Numbered from the stretch's first letter, positions 30,258 through 40,770 are shown. The stretch: DNA of 64,000 nucleotides from Pseudoxanthomonas kaohsiungensis (GCF_010211765.1 NZ_PDWO01000011.1:1-64000); one strand, 5' to 3'. A program made the numbers and translations. The notes: generated from the letters alone by a model not told the origin.

Positions 30258-31079
30258 ATGGCCACGCTGGCTGGCAAGACCCTCTTCATCACCGGTGCCT
30301 CGCGCGGCATCGGCCTGGCCATCGCCCTGCGCGCGGCGCGCGATGGCGCCAACGTGGCGATCGCGGCCAAGTCCTCGGTGCCCAACCCGAAGCTGCCCGG
30401 CACCATCCACAGCGCCGCCGATGCGGTGACCGCCGCCGGCGGCCAGGGCCTGGCGCTGAGATGCGACATCCGCGAGGAGGACCAGGTGCGCGCGGCGGTG
30501 GCGGCGACGGTCGACGCCTTCGGCGGCATCGACATCCTCGTCAACAACGCCAGCGCGATCTGGCTGCGCGGCACCCTGGACACGCCGATGAAGCGCTTCG
30601 ACCTGATGCAGCAGGTCAACGCCCGCGGCACCTTCCTCTGCTCGCAGGCCTGCCTGCCGCACCTGTTGGAGGCGCCCAATCCGCATATCCTGACCCTGGC
30701 GCCGCCGCCGTCGCTGGATCCGAAGTGGTGGGGAGCGCACACCGGCTATACCCTCGCCAAGATGGGCATGAGTTTCGTCACCCTCGGCCTGGCCGCCGAA
30801 TTCGGGCCACGTGGCGTGGCCGTCAACGCGCTGTGGCCACGCACGCTGATCGGCACCGATGCGCTGAACATGATCCCCGGGGTGAGCGCCGGCAACGGCC
30901 GGCGCCCGGAGATCGTGGCCGATGCGGCGCATGCGGTGCTGGTGCGGCCGGCGGCCGGGTTCAGCGGGCGCTTCCTGGTCGACGACGAGGTGCTGGCCGA
31001 AGCCGGTGTCGCCGACCTCTCCGGCTACGCGGTGGACCCTTCGCAGCCGCTGCTGCCCGACCTGTTCCTCGACCCGTGA
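30258..31079 (+). CDS. Short-chain dehydrogenase, HSDL2-like
   Basis: 273 residues. Rossmann motif TGASRGIG near residue 12, the NNAS motif in VNNASAIWL, and active-site YTLAK (YxxxK) preceded by the unusual LAPPPSLDPKWWG. That segment is characteristic of the hydroxysteroid-dehydrogenase-like-2 group, which has no firmly assigned substrate. ATG 30258 gives the family N-terminus. First gene of a plus-strand set with DoxX and GloA. Confidence 0.88.
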   Translation: MATLAGKTLFITGASRGIGLAIALRAARDGANVAIAAKSSVPNPKLPGTIHSAADAVTAAGGQGLALRCDIREEDQVRAAVAATVDAFGGIDILVNNASAIWLRGTLDTPMKRFDLMQQVNARGTFLCSQACLPHLLEAPNPHILTLAPPPSLDPKWWGAHTGYTLAKMGMSFVTLGLAAEFGPRGVAVNALWPRTLIGTDALNMIPGVSAGNGRRPEIVADAAHAVLVRPAAGFSGRFLVDDEVLAEAGVADLSGYAVDPSQPLLPDLFLDP

Positions 31080-31155
31080 GCCGGATGCGCCGGTTCCGTG
31101 CCGGGCACCACAGGCCGCCGGCGTATGCTGGCCCGCCCCGATGCGAGGCACGGCG

Positions 31156-31566
31156 ATGACGACCCTTGCGGCAAGGCAGGGCCTGGACCTGGTCCGTTGG
31201 GTGCTGGCGACGTTGCTGTTCATCCATGGCCTGGCCCGCGTGCTGGCAGGCGGCGTGGCACCGTTCGGCGCGTTTCTCGATGCGCAGGGCTTCCCGGCCG
31301 GGCTGGTGCTGGCGTGGGCGGTGACCGTGTTCGAGCTGGTGGCCGCGCCGGTGATGGCCTGGGGCCGGTGGGTGACGCCGGTCGCACTGGTGTTCGCCGC
31401 GATCTACGCCTGCGGGATCTGGCTGGTGCACGCGCCGGCCGGCTGGTTCGTGGTCGGACTCGGCCGCAACGGAGCCGAGTACAGCGTGCTGATCATCGCC
31501 TGCCTGCTGGCCAACGCCTGGGCGTACCGCCGCCACCCACGTCTTTCCAAGGGAGCCGAACCATGA
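31156..31566 (+). CDS. DoxX family membrane protein
   Basis: 136 residues with four hydrophobic helices: LVRWVLATLLFIHGLARV, GLVLAWAVTVFELVAAPVMAWG, VALVFAAIYACGIWLV and YSVLIIACLLANAWAY. The conserved GRNGAEYS segment of DoxX-like proteins is present. An in-frame ATG at 31141 exists; 31156 has an AGG-containing site at better spacing. The stop overlaps the glyoxalase start (ATGA). The function in this context is unknown; relatives are linked to redox and thiol stress. Confidence 0.82.
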   Translation: MTTLAARQGLDLVRWVLATLLFIHGLARVLAGGVAPFGAFLDAQGFPAGLVLAWAVTVFELVAAPVMAWGRWVTPVALVFAAIYACGIWLVHAPAGWFVVGLGRNGAEYSVLIIACLLANAWAYRRHPRLSKGAEP

Positions 31567-32000
31567 AATACCTGCACGCGATGATCCGCGTCCACGACCT
31601 GGACGCGACCAGCCGCTTCCTCACCGAGGGTCTGGGCCTGCGCCAGACCCGGCGCATGGACCACGAAGCCGGGCGCTTCACCCTGGTGTACTTCGGCGCA
31701 CCGGAGAACCCGGAGGCAGAGATCGAGCTGACGTACAACTGGCCGTCGGCCGATGGCTCGCCGGCGGAGGACTACGGCAGCGCGCGCAACTTCGGCCACC
31801 TGGCCTTCCAGGTCGATGACATCTATGCGCTGTGCGCCCACCTGCAGTCGCTGGGCGTGACCATCAACCGCCCGCCGCGGGACGGCCGCATGGCGTTCGT
31901 GCGCACGCCGGACCTGATCTCGATCGAGCTGCTGCAGAAGGGCGGCGCGCTGCCGCCGGCCGAGCCCTGGCTGTCGATGCCCAATACCGGCAGCTGGTGA
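31563..32000 (+). CDS. gloA: Lactoylglutathione lyase-like (glyoxalase I)
   Basis: 145 residues. The metal ligands of glyoxalase I are all in place: H5 (MKYLHAMIRV), E in EIELTYNW, H in NFGHLAFQVDD and E in ISIELLQ. It detoxifies methylglyoxal as its glutathione adduct. There is a slightly longer loop after TYNW than in E. coli GloA. Translationally coupled to the DoxX gene by a 4-bp overlap, which suggests a shared electrophile or thiol-stress role. Confidence 0.85.
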   Translation: MKYLHAMIRVHDLDATSRFLTEGLGLRQTRRMDHEAGRFTLVYFGAPENPEAEIELTYNWPSADGSPAEDYGSARNFGHLAFQVDDIYALCAHLQSLGVTINRPPRDGRMAFVRTPDLISIELLQKGGALPPAEPWLSMPNTGSW

Positions 32001-32112
32001 GCCGCGCGCCGCCGGAAAGCCCCCCGCTTCGCCGGTAGGCGAGGCGTAGAGCGGGGCTTGCCCCGCTGCCTCCACCCGCCGCACTGGCCGCGACCGCGCC
32101 GCCCGCGACGCC

Positions 32113-32982
32113 CTAGGCCGGATCGGGCAACCGGTGCCCGCAGCTGCGGCAGTGGCGCGAATCGCGGCTGTGGCCTTCCAGCCCGCACTCCGGGCAGCCG
32201 CGCTGGTCGAAGCGGCGTGCCTCGTCCTCGCTCTGGCGCAGGCTGCTCGCCAGCTCGGCGGTGTAGATGCCGGTGGGCACGGCGATGATGCTGTAGCCGG
32301 TCAGGATCAGCAGCGAGGTGACGAAACGGCCGAGCACCGTCTGTGGGACGATGTCGCCGAAGCCCACCGTGGCCATGGTCACGATCGCCCAGTACATGCT
32401 GGTGGGAATGCTGGTGAAGCCGTTGCGCGGCCCCTCGATCACGTACATGAGCGCGCCGGCGACGGTGACGATGGTCAGCACCGAGAACAGGAACACCAGG
32501 ATCTTGCGCCGGCTGCGCCACAGCGCCTGCAGCAGGATGCCGCTCTCCTCGACGTACCGGGTGAGCTTGAGGATCCGGAACAGCCGCAGGATGCGCATCA
32601 CCCGCACCGCCAGCAGGCTCTGCGCGCCGGGCACCACCAGCGACAGGTAGGTCGGCAGGATCGCCAGCAGGTCGATCACGCCCCACACGCTGAGCATGTA
32701 GCGCAGCGGGCGCTTGACCACCGCGATGCGCAGCAGGTATTCGGCGGTGAACAGCAGGGTGAAGGCCCACTCGACCATGTAGAACAGGCCGGCATAGCGC
32801 TGGTGGAGCCGCTCGACGCTGTCGAGCATCACCACCCCGATGCTGGCCACGATCGCGGCCACCAGCAGCAGGTCGAAATTGCGCGACGGCGGGGTGTCGT
32901 GCCGGTGGATGATGTCGAACCAGGTCCGACGCCAGCCGGTATCGCGCGCGGGATTGAGCTGGGGAGCCATGAACAGGCGCAT
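32113..32982 (-). CDS. Voltage-gated K+ channel with C-terminal zinc ribbon
   Basis: 289-residue six-helix cation channel. S1-S3 are hydrophobic, and S4 has regularly spaced arginines (RVMRILRLFRILKLTR). The pore loop has the potassium filter TVGFGD, followed by S6. After S6 comes a short charged linker (ELASSLRQSEDEARRFDQ), then a zinc-ribbon-like end with CPEC (263-266) and CRSC (278-281). Most bacterial Kv channels end after S6 or carry RCK or cNMP domains. The start is ATG 32982; 32970 is also possible. Confidence 0.88.
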   Translation of the reverse strand: MRLFMAPQLNPARDTGWRRTWFDIIHRHDTPPSRNFDLLLVAAIVASIGVVMLDSVERLHQRYAGLFYMVEWAFTLLFTAEYLLRIAVVKRPLRYMLSVWGVIDLLAILPTYLSLVVPGAQSLLAVRVMRILRLFRILKLTRYVEESGILLQALWRSRRKILVFLFSVLTIVTVAGALMYVIEGPRNGFTSIPTSMYWAIVTMATVGFGDIVPQTVLGRFVTSLLILTGYSIIAVPTGIYTAELASSLRQSEDEARRFDQRGCPECGLEGHSRDSRHCRSCGHRLPDPA

Positions 32983-33114
32983 GCGCCGGAGGATCGTCGC
33001 CGGAAGGCGTCCGGTCAACCTGCGGCGGCCGCCGGCGATGGCGGACGGCCGCGGAGCCGGCCGATAATGCGCCCGCCGGCCGCCGCCGGCGACACCGGAC
33101 GCGATCGCCACGCC

Positions 33115-34359
33115 ATGAACGACACCACGCTTCCCGCCGACGGCACCGCCGCCCTGCTCGATCTGGGCCACCGCTACTACCTGCCCGTCTACCGCCCGCG
33201 CGAGCTGGTGCTGGTGCGCGGCCAGGGCGCGCGCCTGTGGGACAGCGAGGGCCGCGAGTACGTCGACCTGGCCGCCGGCATCGCCGTCTGCGGCCTGGGC
33301 CACAACGATCCGGACCTGCACGCCGCACTGGTCGAGCAGGCCGGCAAGCTCTGGCATACGAGCAACGTGTTCTTCAGCGAGCCGCCGCTGCGCCTGGCCG
33401 AGGAACTGGTGCAGGCCAGCCGTTTTGCCGAGCGCGTGTTCCTGTGCAACTCCGGTGCCGAGGCCAACGAGGCGGCGATCAAGCTGGTGCGCAAATGGGC
33501 CGCCTCGCAGGGCCGGCCACCGCAGCAGCGGGTGATCGTCACCTTCCGCGGCAGCTTCCACGGCCGCACCCTGGCCGCGGTCACCGCCACCGCCCAGCCC
33601 AAGTACCAGGAAGGCTACGAACCGCTGCCCGGCGGCTTCCGCTACGTCGACTTCAACGACATCACCCAGCTGGAGACGGCGATGGCCGCCGGCGACGTCG
33701 CCGCGGTGATGCTCGAGCCGGTGCAGGGCGAGGGCGGGGTGATGCCGGCCGCATCGGGTTTCCTGCGCCAGGTGCGCGAGCTGTGCGACCACCATGGCGC
33801 GCTGCTGGTGCTGGACGAGATCCAGGCTGGCATGGGCCGCACCGGCACCCTGTTCGCGCACTGGCAGGATGGCGTGGTGCCGGACATCGTCACCCTGGCC
33901 AAGGCGCTGGGCGGCGGCTTCCCGATCGGCGCGATGCTGGCCGGTCCCAGGGTCGCCCAGGCCATGCAGTTCGGCGCGCACGGCACCACCTTCGGCGGCA
34001 ATCCGCTCGCCGCGGCGGTGGCGCGGGTGGCGTTGCGCAAGATCGCCTCGCCGCAGGTCTCGGCGAACGTGTCGCGGCAGTCGCACGCGCTGCGCGAGGG
34101 CTTGCTGGCGATCGGCGCGGAGTTCGACCTCTTCGCGGAGGTGCGTGGCCGCGGCCTGATGCTCGGTGCGGTACTGAAGCCGGCCCATGCCGGCCGCGCC
34201 GGCGAGATCCTCGACCACGCCGCCGCGCATGGCCTGCTGCTGCTGCAGGCCGGCCCGGACGTACTGCGCCTGGTGCCGGCGTTGAACCTCACCGACGCCG
34301 ACGTGGCCGAAGGCCTGAAACGCCTGCGCATGGCCGCGGCCGCGTTCACCGGCCGCTGA
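33115..34359 (+). CDS. argD: Acetylornithine/succinylornithine-type aminotransferase
   Basis: 414-residue class-III PLP aminotransferase. PLP lysine K263 in TLAKALGGGFP, the SGAEANEAAIKL segment at 113-124, and LDEIQAGMGRTG before it. Highest likeness is to acetylornithine transaminase of arginine synthesis. No other arg gene is in the window, so a related role (ornithine or succinylornithine) cannot be excluded. The ATG at 33115 gives the usual N-terminus. Divergent from the channel gene. Confidence 0.85.
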   Translation: MNDTTLPADGTAALLDLGHRYYLPVYRPRELVLVRGQGARLWDSEGREYVDLAAGIAVCGLGHNDPDLHAALVEQAGKLWHTSNVFFSEPPLRLAEELVQASRFAERVFLCNSGAEANEAAIKLVRKWAASQGRPPQQRVIVTFRGSFHGRTLAAVTATAQPKYQEGYEPLPGGFRYVDFNDITQLETAMAAGDVAAVMLEPVQGEGGVMPAASGFLRQVRELCDHHGALLVLDEIQAGMGRTGTLFAHWQDGVVPDIVTLAKALGGGFPIGAMLAGPRVAQAMQFGAHGTTFGGNPLAAAVARVALRKIASPQVSANVSRQSHALREGLLAIGAEFDLFAEVRGRGLMLGAVLKPAHAGRAGEILDHAAAHGLLLLQAGPDVLRLVPALNLTDADVAEGLKRLRMAAAAFTGR

Positions 34360-34390
34360 TCCGGCGCTGGCCGCCCTGTCTGCCGCAGGC

Positions 34391-34413
34391 GCCCGGCTTG
34401 CTGGACGCCGGGC
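34391..34413. terminator. Hairpin after argD
   Basis: GCCCGGC-TTGCTGGAC-GCCGGGC, a 7-bp stem 32 bp past the argD stop. There is no T tract. A weak terminator candidate for argD or for the convergent HAD gene. Confidence 0.35.
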
Positions 34414-34454
34414 AGGAAGCAACGAAGAACGGCCAGTGCCGGTGCCGGCGGATG

Positions 34455-34476
34455 GCGGGAAAGCCCGGTTCCTACG
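34455..34476 (-). repeat. Single GTAG-headed REP-like palindrome
   Basis: On the minus strand CGTAGGAACCGGGCTTTCCCG: the GTAG head, then a CGGG-CTTT-CCCG hairpin. The TAG of the head is the stop codon of the HAD gene (34472-34474). The sequence aligns with the GTAGGAGCC copies at 36.4 kb. Confidence 0.55.
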
Positions 34477-35091
34477 ACGCGAGGCCGTAACGCCTCAGGA
34501 CCCGCCGCAGCGTGTGCGCGTCGGTCACGGTATCGGCCTGCAGTCCCGCCGCCCGGGCACCCTGTACGTTGGCGAATACGTCGTCGACGAACAGCACCTG
34601 GGCGGCGGCGACGCCGAAGTGGTCCAGCGCGCGGGCGAAGGCCGCCGCGTCCGGCTTGCGCACGCCCAGCGCGCCGCTGCACAGCACCCGGCCCTCGAGC
34701 ATTGGGAACAGCGGGGCGACGATGCCGCGCATCGCGTGCGCCATCAGCGCGCCGTTGTTGGTCAGCACGCCGACGGGCGTGCCGGCGGCCGCTGCGAGGA
34801 CCTGCTCGATGACGCCGGGGGCGGCACGGCTGCCGGCCAGGCGCGAGGCGATCCAGGCGGCTTCGTCGATGGCGCAGCCCAGTCCGTCGCCCAGCCGGCG
34901 CAGGTAGGTGGATGTGTCGATCCGGCCGCTGTCGTATTCGGTCTCCAGCCCCGAGGCGAACAGCACGTCCGCCACCCGCGCCGGCTCGCAGCCGGCGGTG
35001 CGGGCCAGGTGGGCGATGCGCCGCTCGTGCGAGTAGTGCGCCAGTACGCCATCGAAGTCGAGCAGCAGCAGGCGCGGACGCACTACCAGGG

Positions 35092-35095
<4 letters not shown>
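34472..35095 (-). CDS. HAD superfamily hydrolase (subfamily IA)
   Basis: 207 residues. HAD motif [14 protein letters not shown], motif [10 protein letters not shown], motif III lysine in GVRKPD, and motif [14 protein letters not shown] predicted small-metabolite phosphatase; the substrate is unknown. The start overlaps the hemL stop by 4 bp (ATGA), so it is co-translated with hemL. The stop codon falls in the head of a REP-like palindrome. Confidence 0.85.
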
Positions 35096-36384
<1,289 letters not shown>

Positions 36385-36415
36385 CGGCGGAATCCTGTAC
36401 GGCGAAAAGGGACAT

Positions 36416-36509
36416 TGTAGGAGCCGATTCATCGGCGACACGAGCATCGGGGTGGCGCGGGCGTCGCTGGTGCCGACGCCCCCGGGTCGCCGATGAATCG
36501 GCTCCTACA
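36416..36509. repeat. Inverted REP doublet between thiE and hemL
   Basis: Arms 36416-36439 and 36486-36509 are perfectly complementary over 24 bp, each headed by TGTAGGAGCC at the outer end. Between them GGGCGTCG and CGACGCCC form an inner hairpin. The GTAG head and paired arrangement match the BIME/SMAG-type REP elements of Pseudomonas and Stenotrophomonas that are moved by RAYT transposases. The right head supplies the thiE stop codon. Confidence 0.85.
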
Positions 36510-37134
36510 GGAAGCAGCGCGCGTAGGCGCGGACCGCGGCGACCGGGTCGGGCGCTTCGAACACCCCGCCGATCACCGCGACCAGGTCGGCGCCGGCGTC
36601 CACCAGCGGACCGGCGTTGGCCGGGGTGATCCCGCCGATGGCCACCCGCGGCACGCCCAGCGGGGCCGCATCGCGCAGCAGGTCGACCGTGGCGCGGCGG
36701 GTGGTGGCCTTGCTGCTGGTGGGGAAGAACGCGCCGAAGGCCACGTAGCTGGCGCCGGCCGCGACGGCGCGCCCGGCCAGGTCCAGGCGGTCGTAGCAGG
36801 AGGCGCCGACGATCGCGTCGGGTCCAAGCAGGGCGCGGGCAGCGGCGACGTCGCCGTCGTCCTCGCCCAGGTGCGCGCCGGCGGCGCCGATCGCCAGCGC
36901 CAGTGCGGCATCGTCGTTGACCAGCAGCGGCACGCCGGCGGGCGCGCACAGCGCCTGCAGCGCGGCCGCCTGCTCGCGCCGCAGCGCCGCATCGGCGGCC
37001 TTGTTCCGGTACTGCAGCCAGGCCACGTCCTGCGCCAGCAGCGGCGCCACCCGCGCCAGCAGGCGGGCGGTATCGGCCTCGTCGGGAGTGATCAGGTAGA
37101 GGCCGCGGGGCGGCCGGCCTTGCCGGGGATCCAT
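36505..37134 (-). CDS. thiE: Thiamine phosphate synthase
   Basis: 209-residue TIM-barrel enzyme joining HMP-PP and thiazole phosphate to thiamine phosphate. Typical segments are [50 protein letters not shown] and AIGGITPAN. The last codons lie in the REP palindrome, and the TAG stop is part of its GTAG head. Divergent from rubredoxin. thiC is separate at 14 kb, so thiamine genes are scattered. Confidence 0.94.
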   Translation of the reverse strand: MDPRQGRPPRGLYLITPDEADTARLLARVAPLLAQDVAWLQYRNKAADAALRREQAAALQALCAPAGVPLLVNDDAALALAIGAAGAHLGEDDGDVAAARALLGPDAIVGASCYDRLDLAGRAVAAGASYVAFGAFFPTSSKATTRRATVDLLRDAAPLGVPRVAIGGITPANAGPLVDAGADLVAVIGGVFEAPDPVAAVRAYARCFL

Positions 37135-37205
37135 CGGGGTTTCCGCTGCGGCGGCGGCGGTGGGACAATGCCGTCCCGCGCCCGTGCCGAAGCCTGCATT
37201 ATCCG

Positions 37206-37394
37206 ATGAGCGAACCCGATGCCACCACCTACCGCAGCTGGATGTGCGTGGTCTGCGGCTTCATCTACCACGAGGCCGACGGCTTGCCGGAAGAGGGCAT
37301 CGCGCCGGGTACGCGCTGGGAAGACATTCCCGACACCTGGACCTGCCCGGACTGCGGCGTGACCAAGGACGACTTCGAGATGGTCGAGCTGTAG
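37206..37394 (+). CDS. Rubredoxin
   Basis: 62 residues. One iron is coordinated by four cysteines in CVVCG and CPDCG, with the conserved aromatic core ([25 protein letters not shown]). A small cytoplasmic electron carrier, in aerobes often serving hydroxylases or stress reductases. No reductase partner is nearby. In xanthomonads and pseudomonads it commonly sits next to thiE or hemL, as here. Confidence 0.95.
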   Translation: MSEPDATTYRSWMCVVCGFIYHEADGLPEEGIAPGTRWEDIPDTWTCPDCGVTKDDFEMVEL

Positions 37395-37471
37395 GCGCCG
37401 GTCCAGCCGCGAACCCGCGCCGTCGCCATCGATGGCATCCGCCACCACGGCGCCCGGCCGCCGGCATCGGC

Positions 37472-38317
37472 TCAGTGCAGCGAGGCGCGCATGCCGCCCG
37501 CATCGACCAGGCGGTCGCGGATGGCCTCGGCGTCGGCCGCGTCGGGCACCAGCTCCAGGTAGCGCGCCAGGTCCTGGCGGGCGCCGCGCAGGTGGTCCAG
37601 TTCCAGGTAGGCCAGGCCGCGGTCGCGCAGGGCCTCGGACTGGCCGGGCATCAGCCGGAGCACGCGGTCGGCGCTGCGCGCCGCGCGGTCCCACTCGTTC
37701 TTCTCGGCGTACACGCCGTGCAGGTTGCGCAGCACGCGGACCAGGATCGCGCGCGCGGGGGCGGGGCTTAGGATCTGCAGCAGGACGCTGTCGTCCGGTG
37801 CCTGGCCCAGGTGCGGCTTGGCCCGCTCGCGCAGTTCCTCCACCGCCAGCGGCCGGCCACCATTGAACGGATCCATCACCAGCAGGCCGCCATCCACCGG
37901 CAGGCGGACCAGGAAGTGGCCGGGGAAGGACACGCCGTCCAGCGGGATGTCGAGCCTCCGCGCGACCTCCATCTGCACCATCGCCAGCGAGATCGGATTG
38001 CCCAGGCGCCGGTCCAGCACCTGGTTGAGGTAGCTGTTGCGCGGGTCGTAGTACTCGTCGTGGTTGCCGCTGTAGCCCACTTCCTCGAACAGGTGGCGGT
38101 TGATCGCCGCCATCTTCAGCGGCGGCTGGCCGATGGCGGCGACCTCCTCGCGCAGGTGGTCGGCATGGGCCTGCACCAGCGCCTCGTACGGGGCCGGGTC
38201 CAGGTCGGGATATTCGTCGCGGGCGATCAGCAGCGCAGCCGGCAGCAGCGGCAGCGATTCGTCATCCAGCGCGGCCAGTGCGGTCCAGTCAGGCATTGGC
38301 ATGCGATCGATCCCCAT
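37472..38317 (-). CDS. SirB1-family transglutaminase-like/TPR protein
   Basis: 281 residues. The N-terminal two thirds are a SirB1 (transglutaminase-like) domain: RLGNPISLAMVQMEVARRLDIPLDGVSFPGHFLVR and MDPFNGGRPL. The C-terminal third is TPR-like helices (RAARSADRVLRLMPGQSEALRDRGLAYLEL). No catalytic cysteine triad is obvious, so it is probably non-enzymatic. Start may be ATG 38317 or the ATGs 5 and 7 codons later. Function unknown. Confidence 0.82.
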   Translation of the reverse strand: MGIDRMPMPDWTALAALDDESLPLLPAALLIARDEYPDLDPAPYEALVQAHADHLREEVAAIGQPPLKMAAINRHLFEEVGYSGNHDEYYDPRNSYLNQVLDRRLGNPISLAMVQMEVARRLDIPLDGVSFPGHFLVRLPVDGGLLVMDPFNGGRPLAVEELRERAKPHLGQAPDDSVLLQILSPAPARAILVRVLRNLHGVYAEKNEWDRAARSADRVLRLMPGQSEALRDRGLAYLELDHLRGARQDLARYLELVPDAADAEAIRDRLVDAGGMRASLH

Positions 38318-38398
38318 GGCGCAAGACTGGGGCCAGCGATGGCGACAATCAAGCCCCGCGGGCGTCGCAACGGCGCGGCCCGGCGCCAGGCCGGGAAC

Positions 38399-38860
38399 TC
38401 AGTTGCCGGTCGCGGGGGCGATGCCCGGTCCGAAGGTCAGCAGCGCGCCGTCCTGCAGCCCCAGGCGCGCGGCCTGGCCGGCGTTGAGCTCCAGCACGTA
38501 CTGCGCGGGAGCGCGGCTGGGATAGGGCGGGCAACGGTCGCCGGCCGAGCAGGGCGGCACGTCGCGCTGCTGCGAAACCAGCCGCCGGTCGCGGTCGAAG
38601 TAGAGGATGTCGAGCGGAATCCGGGTGTTCTTCATCCAGTACGCCTGCGGTTCCTGGCGGTCGTGGATGAAGAGCATGCCGTGGTCGTCGGCCATGGCGT
38701 CGCGGAACATCAGCCCGCGTGCGCGCTCGGCGTCGTCGTCGGCGACCTCGACCTGGAAGCGCTCGCCGCCGACCTCGACCCACGGCGTGCGCGCCGAGGC
38801 GCAGGCGCTCAGGGCCAGCAGCAGCGGCAGCAGGGACAGGCGGGCGAGGGGTCGGATCAT
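38399..38860 (-). CDS. DUF192 family lipoprotein
   Basis: 153 residues with lipobox LSAC (cysteine about residue 20). The DUF192 core is visible: ERARGLMFRDAMADDHGMLFIHDRQEPQAYWMKNTRIPLDILYFDRDRRLV, ending YVLELNAGQAARLGL. Two cysteines (CSAGDRC) could form a disulfide. Periplasmic or outer membrane. Function unknown. Follows rpiA by 32 bp. Confidence 0.85.
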   Translation of the reverse strand: MIRPLARLSLLPLLLALSACASARTPWVEVGGERFQVEVADDDAERARGLMFRDAMADDHGMLFIHDRQEPQAYWMKNTRIPLDILYFDRDRRLVSQQRDVPPCSAGDRCPPYPSRAPAQYVLELNAGQAARLGLQDGALLTFGPGIAPATGN

Positions 38861-38892
38861 TGGCGAGGCTCCGGAGCGGGGGCAGGGACGGT

Positions 38893-39540
38893 TCAGAGCA
38901 CCAGCGGCGGCTCGCCGCCGACGATCACCACGTCGGCCGGCCGTCGCGCGAACAGGCCGACGCTGACCACGCCCGGGATCTGGTTGAGCTCGGTTTCCAT
39001 GCCCACCGGATCGGTGATCGCCAGGTTGTGCACGTCCAGGATCCAGTTGCCGTTGTCGGTGACCACGCCGTCGCGCCACACCGGCTGGCCGCCGGTCAGG
39101 GCCAGGATGCGGCGCGCGACCAGGCTGCGCGCCATCGGGATCACTTCCACCGGCAGCGGGAACCGGCCGAGCACCGGCACCTGCTTGGCCGGGTCGACGA
39201 TGCAGACGAAGGTTTCGCTGGCTTCGGCGATGATCTTCTCGCGGGTCAGCGCGGCACCGCCGCCCTTGATCAGGCGCTTGTGCGGGTCGCACTCGTCCGC
39301 GCCATCGACGTAGAGCTTCAGCGGGCCGGCGGCATTGGCGTCCAGGACCTCGATCCCGAGCGCGCGCAGGCGCGCCGTGCTCTGCTCCGAACTGGACACC
39401 GCGCCGGCGATGCGGTCGCGGATGCGGCCGAGCGCATCGATGAAGTAGGCCACGGTCGAGCCGGTGCCGACGCCGACGACCATGCCGTCCTCGACATAAT
39501 CGATGGCCTTTTCGCCGGCCAGGCGTTTCGCTTCGGACAT
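38893..39540 (-). CDS. rpiA: Ribose-5-phosphate isomerase A
   Basis: 215 residues, like E. coli RpiA. Interconverts ribose 5-phosphate and ribulose 5-phosphate in the pentose phosphate pathway. Conserved segments are [55 protein letters not shown] (catalytic acidic residues and lysine) and the C-terminal [17 protein letters not shown]. In a minus-strand run fau-EVE-rpiA-DUF192. Confidence 0.96.
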   Translation of the reverse strand: MSEAKRLAGEKAIDYVEDGMVVGVGTGSTVAYFIDALGRIRDRIAGAVSSSEQSTARLRALGIEVLDANAAGPLKLYVDGADECDPHKRLIKGGGAALTREKIIAEASETFVCIVDPAKQVPVLGRFPLPVEVIPMARSLVARRILALTGGQPVWRDGVVTDNGNWILDVHNLAITDPVGMETELNQIPGVVSVGLFARRPADVVIVGGEPPLVL

Positions 39541-39600
39541 GGGGGAGGGCTCGCTCGGGAATGCGGTTAGTTTAGGTGCCGCCGCGGCGCGGCGGCAGGC

Positions 39601-40071
39601 TCATTCCAGCGACAGCAGCAGCTTCCACTGCGCGGCGGTGACCGGGAAGACCGACAACCGGCTGCCGCGCGCCACCAGCGGGAAGGCTTCGCCCAGCGCC
39701 TCGGCGTGCTGCTTGATCTCGTCCAGGGGGATGGTGCGCGCGAGCTTGCGCTCGAACGCCACGTCGACCAGGAACCAGCGCGGCTGCTCGCGGGTGGCCT
39801 TGGGGTCGTAGTAGTCCGACCGGGGGTCGAACTGGGTCTCGTCGGGATAGGCGGTGCTGGCGACGCGGGCGATGCCGACGATGCCGGGGACCTTGGCGTT
39901 GGAGTGGTAGAACAGCACGCCGTCGCCGACCTTCATGCCGTCGCGCATGAAATTGCGCGCCTGGTAGTTGCGCACCCCGTTCCAGGGCTCGGTGCCGACC
40001 CGCTGCAGGTCGTCGATGGAGAAGGCGTCCGGTTCGGACTTCATCAGCCAGTAGCGCTTGCGGGCGGTCAT
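39601..40071 (-). CDS. EVE domain protein
   Basis: 156 residues, entirely an EVE (PUA-like) domain: RYWLMKSEPDAFSIDDLQRVGTEPWNGVRNYQARNFMRDGMKVGDGVLFYHSN. EVE domains bind modified bases in nucleic acids; stand-alone bacterial copies are of unknown role, some linked to RNA or defence. The start overlaps the fau stop by 4 bp (ATGA), indicating co-translation. Confidence 0.9.
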   Translation of the reverse strand: MTARKRYWLMKSEPDAFSIDDLQRVGTEPWNGVRNYQARNFMRDGMKVGDGVLFYHSNAKVPGIVGIARVASTAYPDETQFDPRSDYYDPKATREQPRWFLVDVAFERKLARTIPLDEIKQHAEALGEAFPLVARGSRLSVFPVTAAQWKLLLSLE

Positions 40072-40670
40072 GCAGGCTCGCTTCGGTGTTCGCGGCGGGG
40101 AAGGAACGTGGCGTTTTCGGTGCAGATCGCGTCGGGCAGGACGTCCCAGCCGGCCGCGTCCAGCGCCGGCACCTGCTGCGCGGCAAACGCGGCGCCGACC
40201 AGCCAGGGAGGGGCTGGGCGCCGGTGGCGGAAGGCGAAGGCGCGATCATACCAACCGCCTCCCATGCCCAGCCGGCGGCCGGCGTCGTCGAAGCCCACCA
40301 GCGGCATCACCGCCATCGCCAGGGCCTCGGCGGTCAGGCCGGAGGCAGGCTCCACGTCGGGTTCGGGGATGCCGAAGCGGTTGGTGACCAGCGGGTCGCC
40401 CGGGCGCCACGGCGCGAAGCGCAACTGATCGTCGCCGTGCAGCAGGGGCAGGCAGTAGACCAGCCCCGGCGGCAGGCGCAGCTGCAGCACATGCAGTCCG
40501 ATTTCGCCGTCCAGCGCCCAGTAGCCGGCGACATAGCCTTCGCGAGGCAGGAACGGCAGGGCCAGGATCCGCGCGGCCAGTGCCTCGGCGCCGGCGATCC
40601 GCGTGGCGGCGGGAAGCCCGCGGCGGCGTTGGCGCAGTTCGCGGCGCAGCGAGGCGCGGTCCTGGGTCAT
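40068..40670 (-). CDS. fau: 5-formyltetrahydrofolate cyclo-ligase
   Basis: 200 residues (YgfA/MTHFS family), ATP-dependent recycling of 5-formyl-THF to methenyl-THF. The signature is LVGFDDAGRRLGMGGGWYDRAF. It follows the 6S RNA gene, the same order (zapA - ssrS - fau) as in E. coli, where it is co-transcribed with 6S RNA. ATG 40670 gives the family start MTQDRASLRRELRQRRR. Confidence 0.93.
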   Translation of the reverse strand: MTQDRASLRRELRQRRRGLPAATRIAGAEALAARILALPFLPREGYVAGYWALDGEIGLHVLQLRLPPGLVYCLPLLHGDDQLRFAPWRPGDPLVTNRFGIPEPDVEPASGLTAEALAMAVMPLVGFDDAGRRLGMGGGWYDRAFAFRHRRPAPPWLVGAAFAAQQVPALDAAGWDVLPDAICTENATFLPRREHRSEPA

Positions 40671-40770
40671 TGGCGATGGCCATCGGAAGCGGGAGCGGTG
40701 GCGCGCATGATCGCGGACTTCGGCACCGGCGCCAAGGCGCCCACGGCAATGATGCCTGCGCGGAAACGGC

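Noticed and set aside
27751-30429. A long plus-strand open frame opposite the DedA-PAP2-LssY gene
   Set aside because: The composition is Gln/Arg/His-rich without motifs, while the minus strand encodes three clear domains. It is a shadow.
36416-36509. CRISPR repeat pair or insertion-sequence ends
   Set aside because: There is only one inverted pair, no spacers and no transposase between the arms. The GTAG head and hairpin fit a REP doublet.
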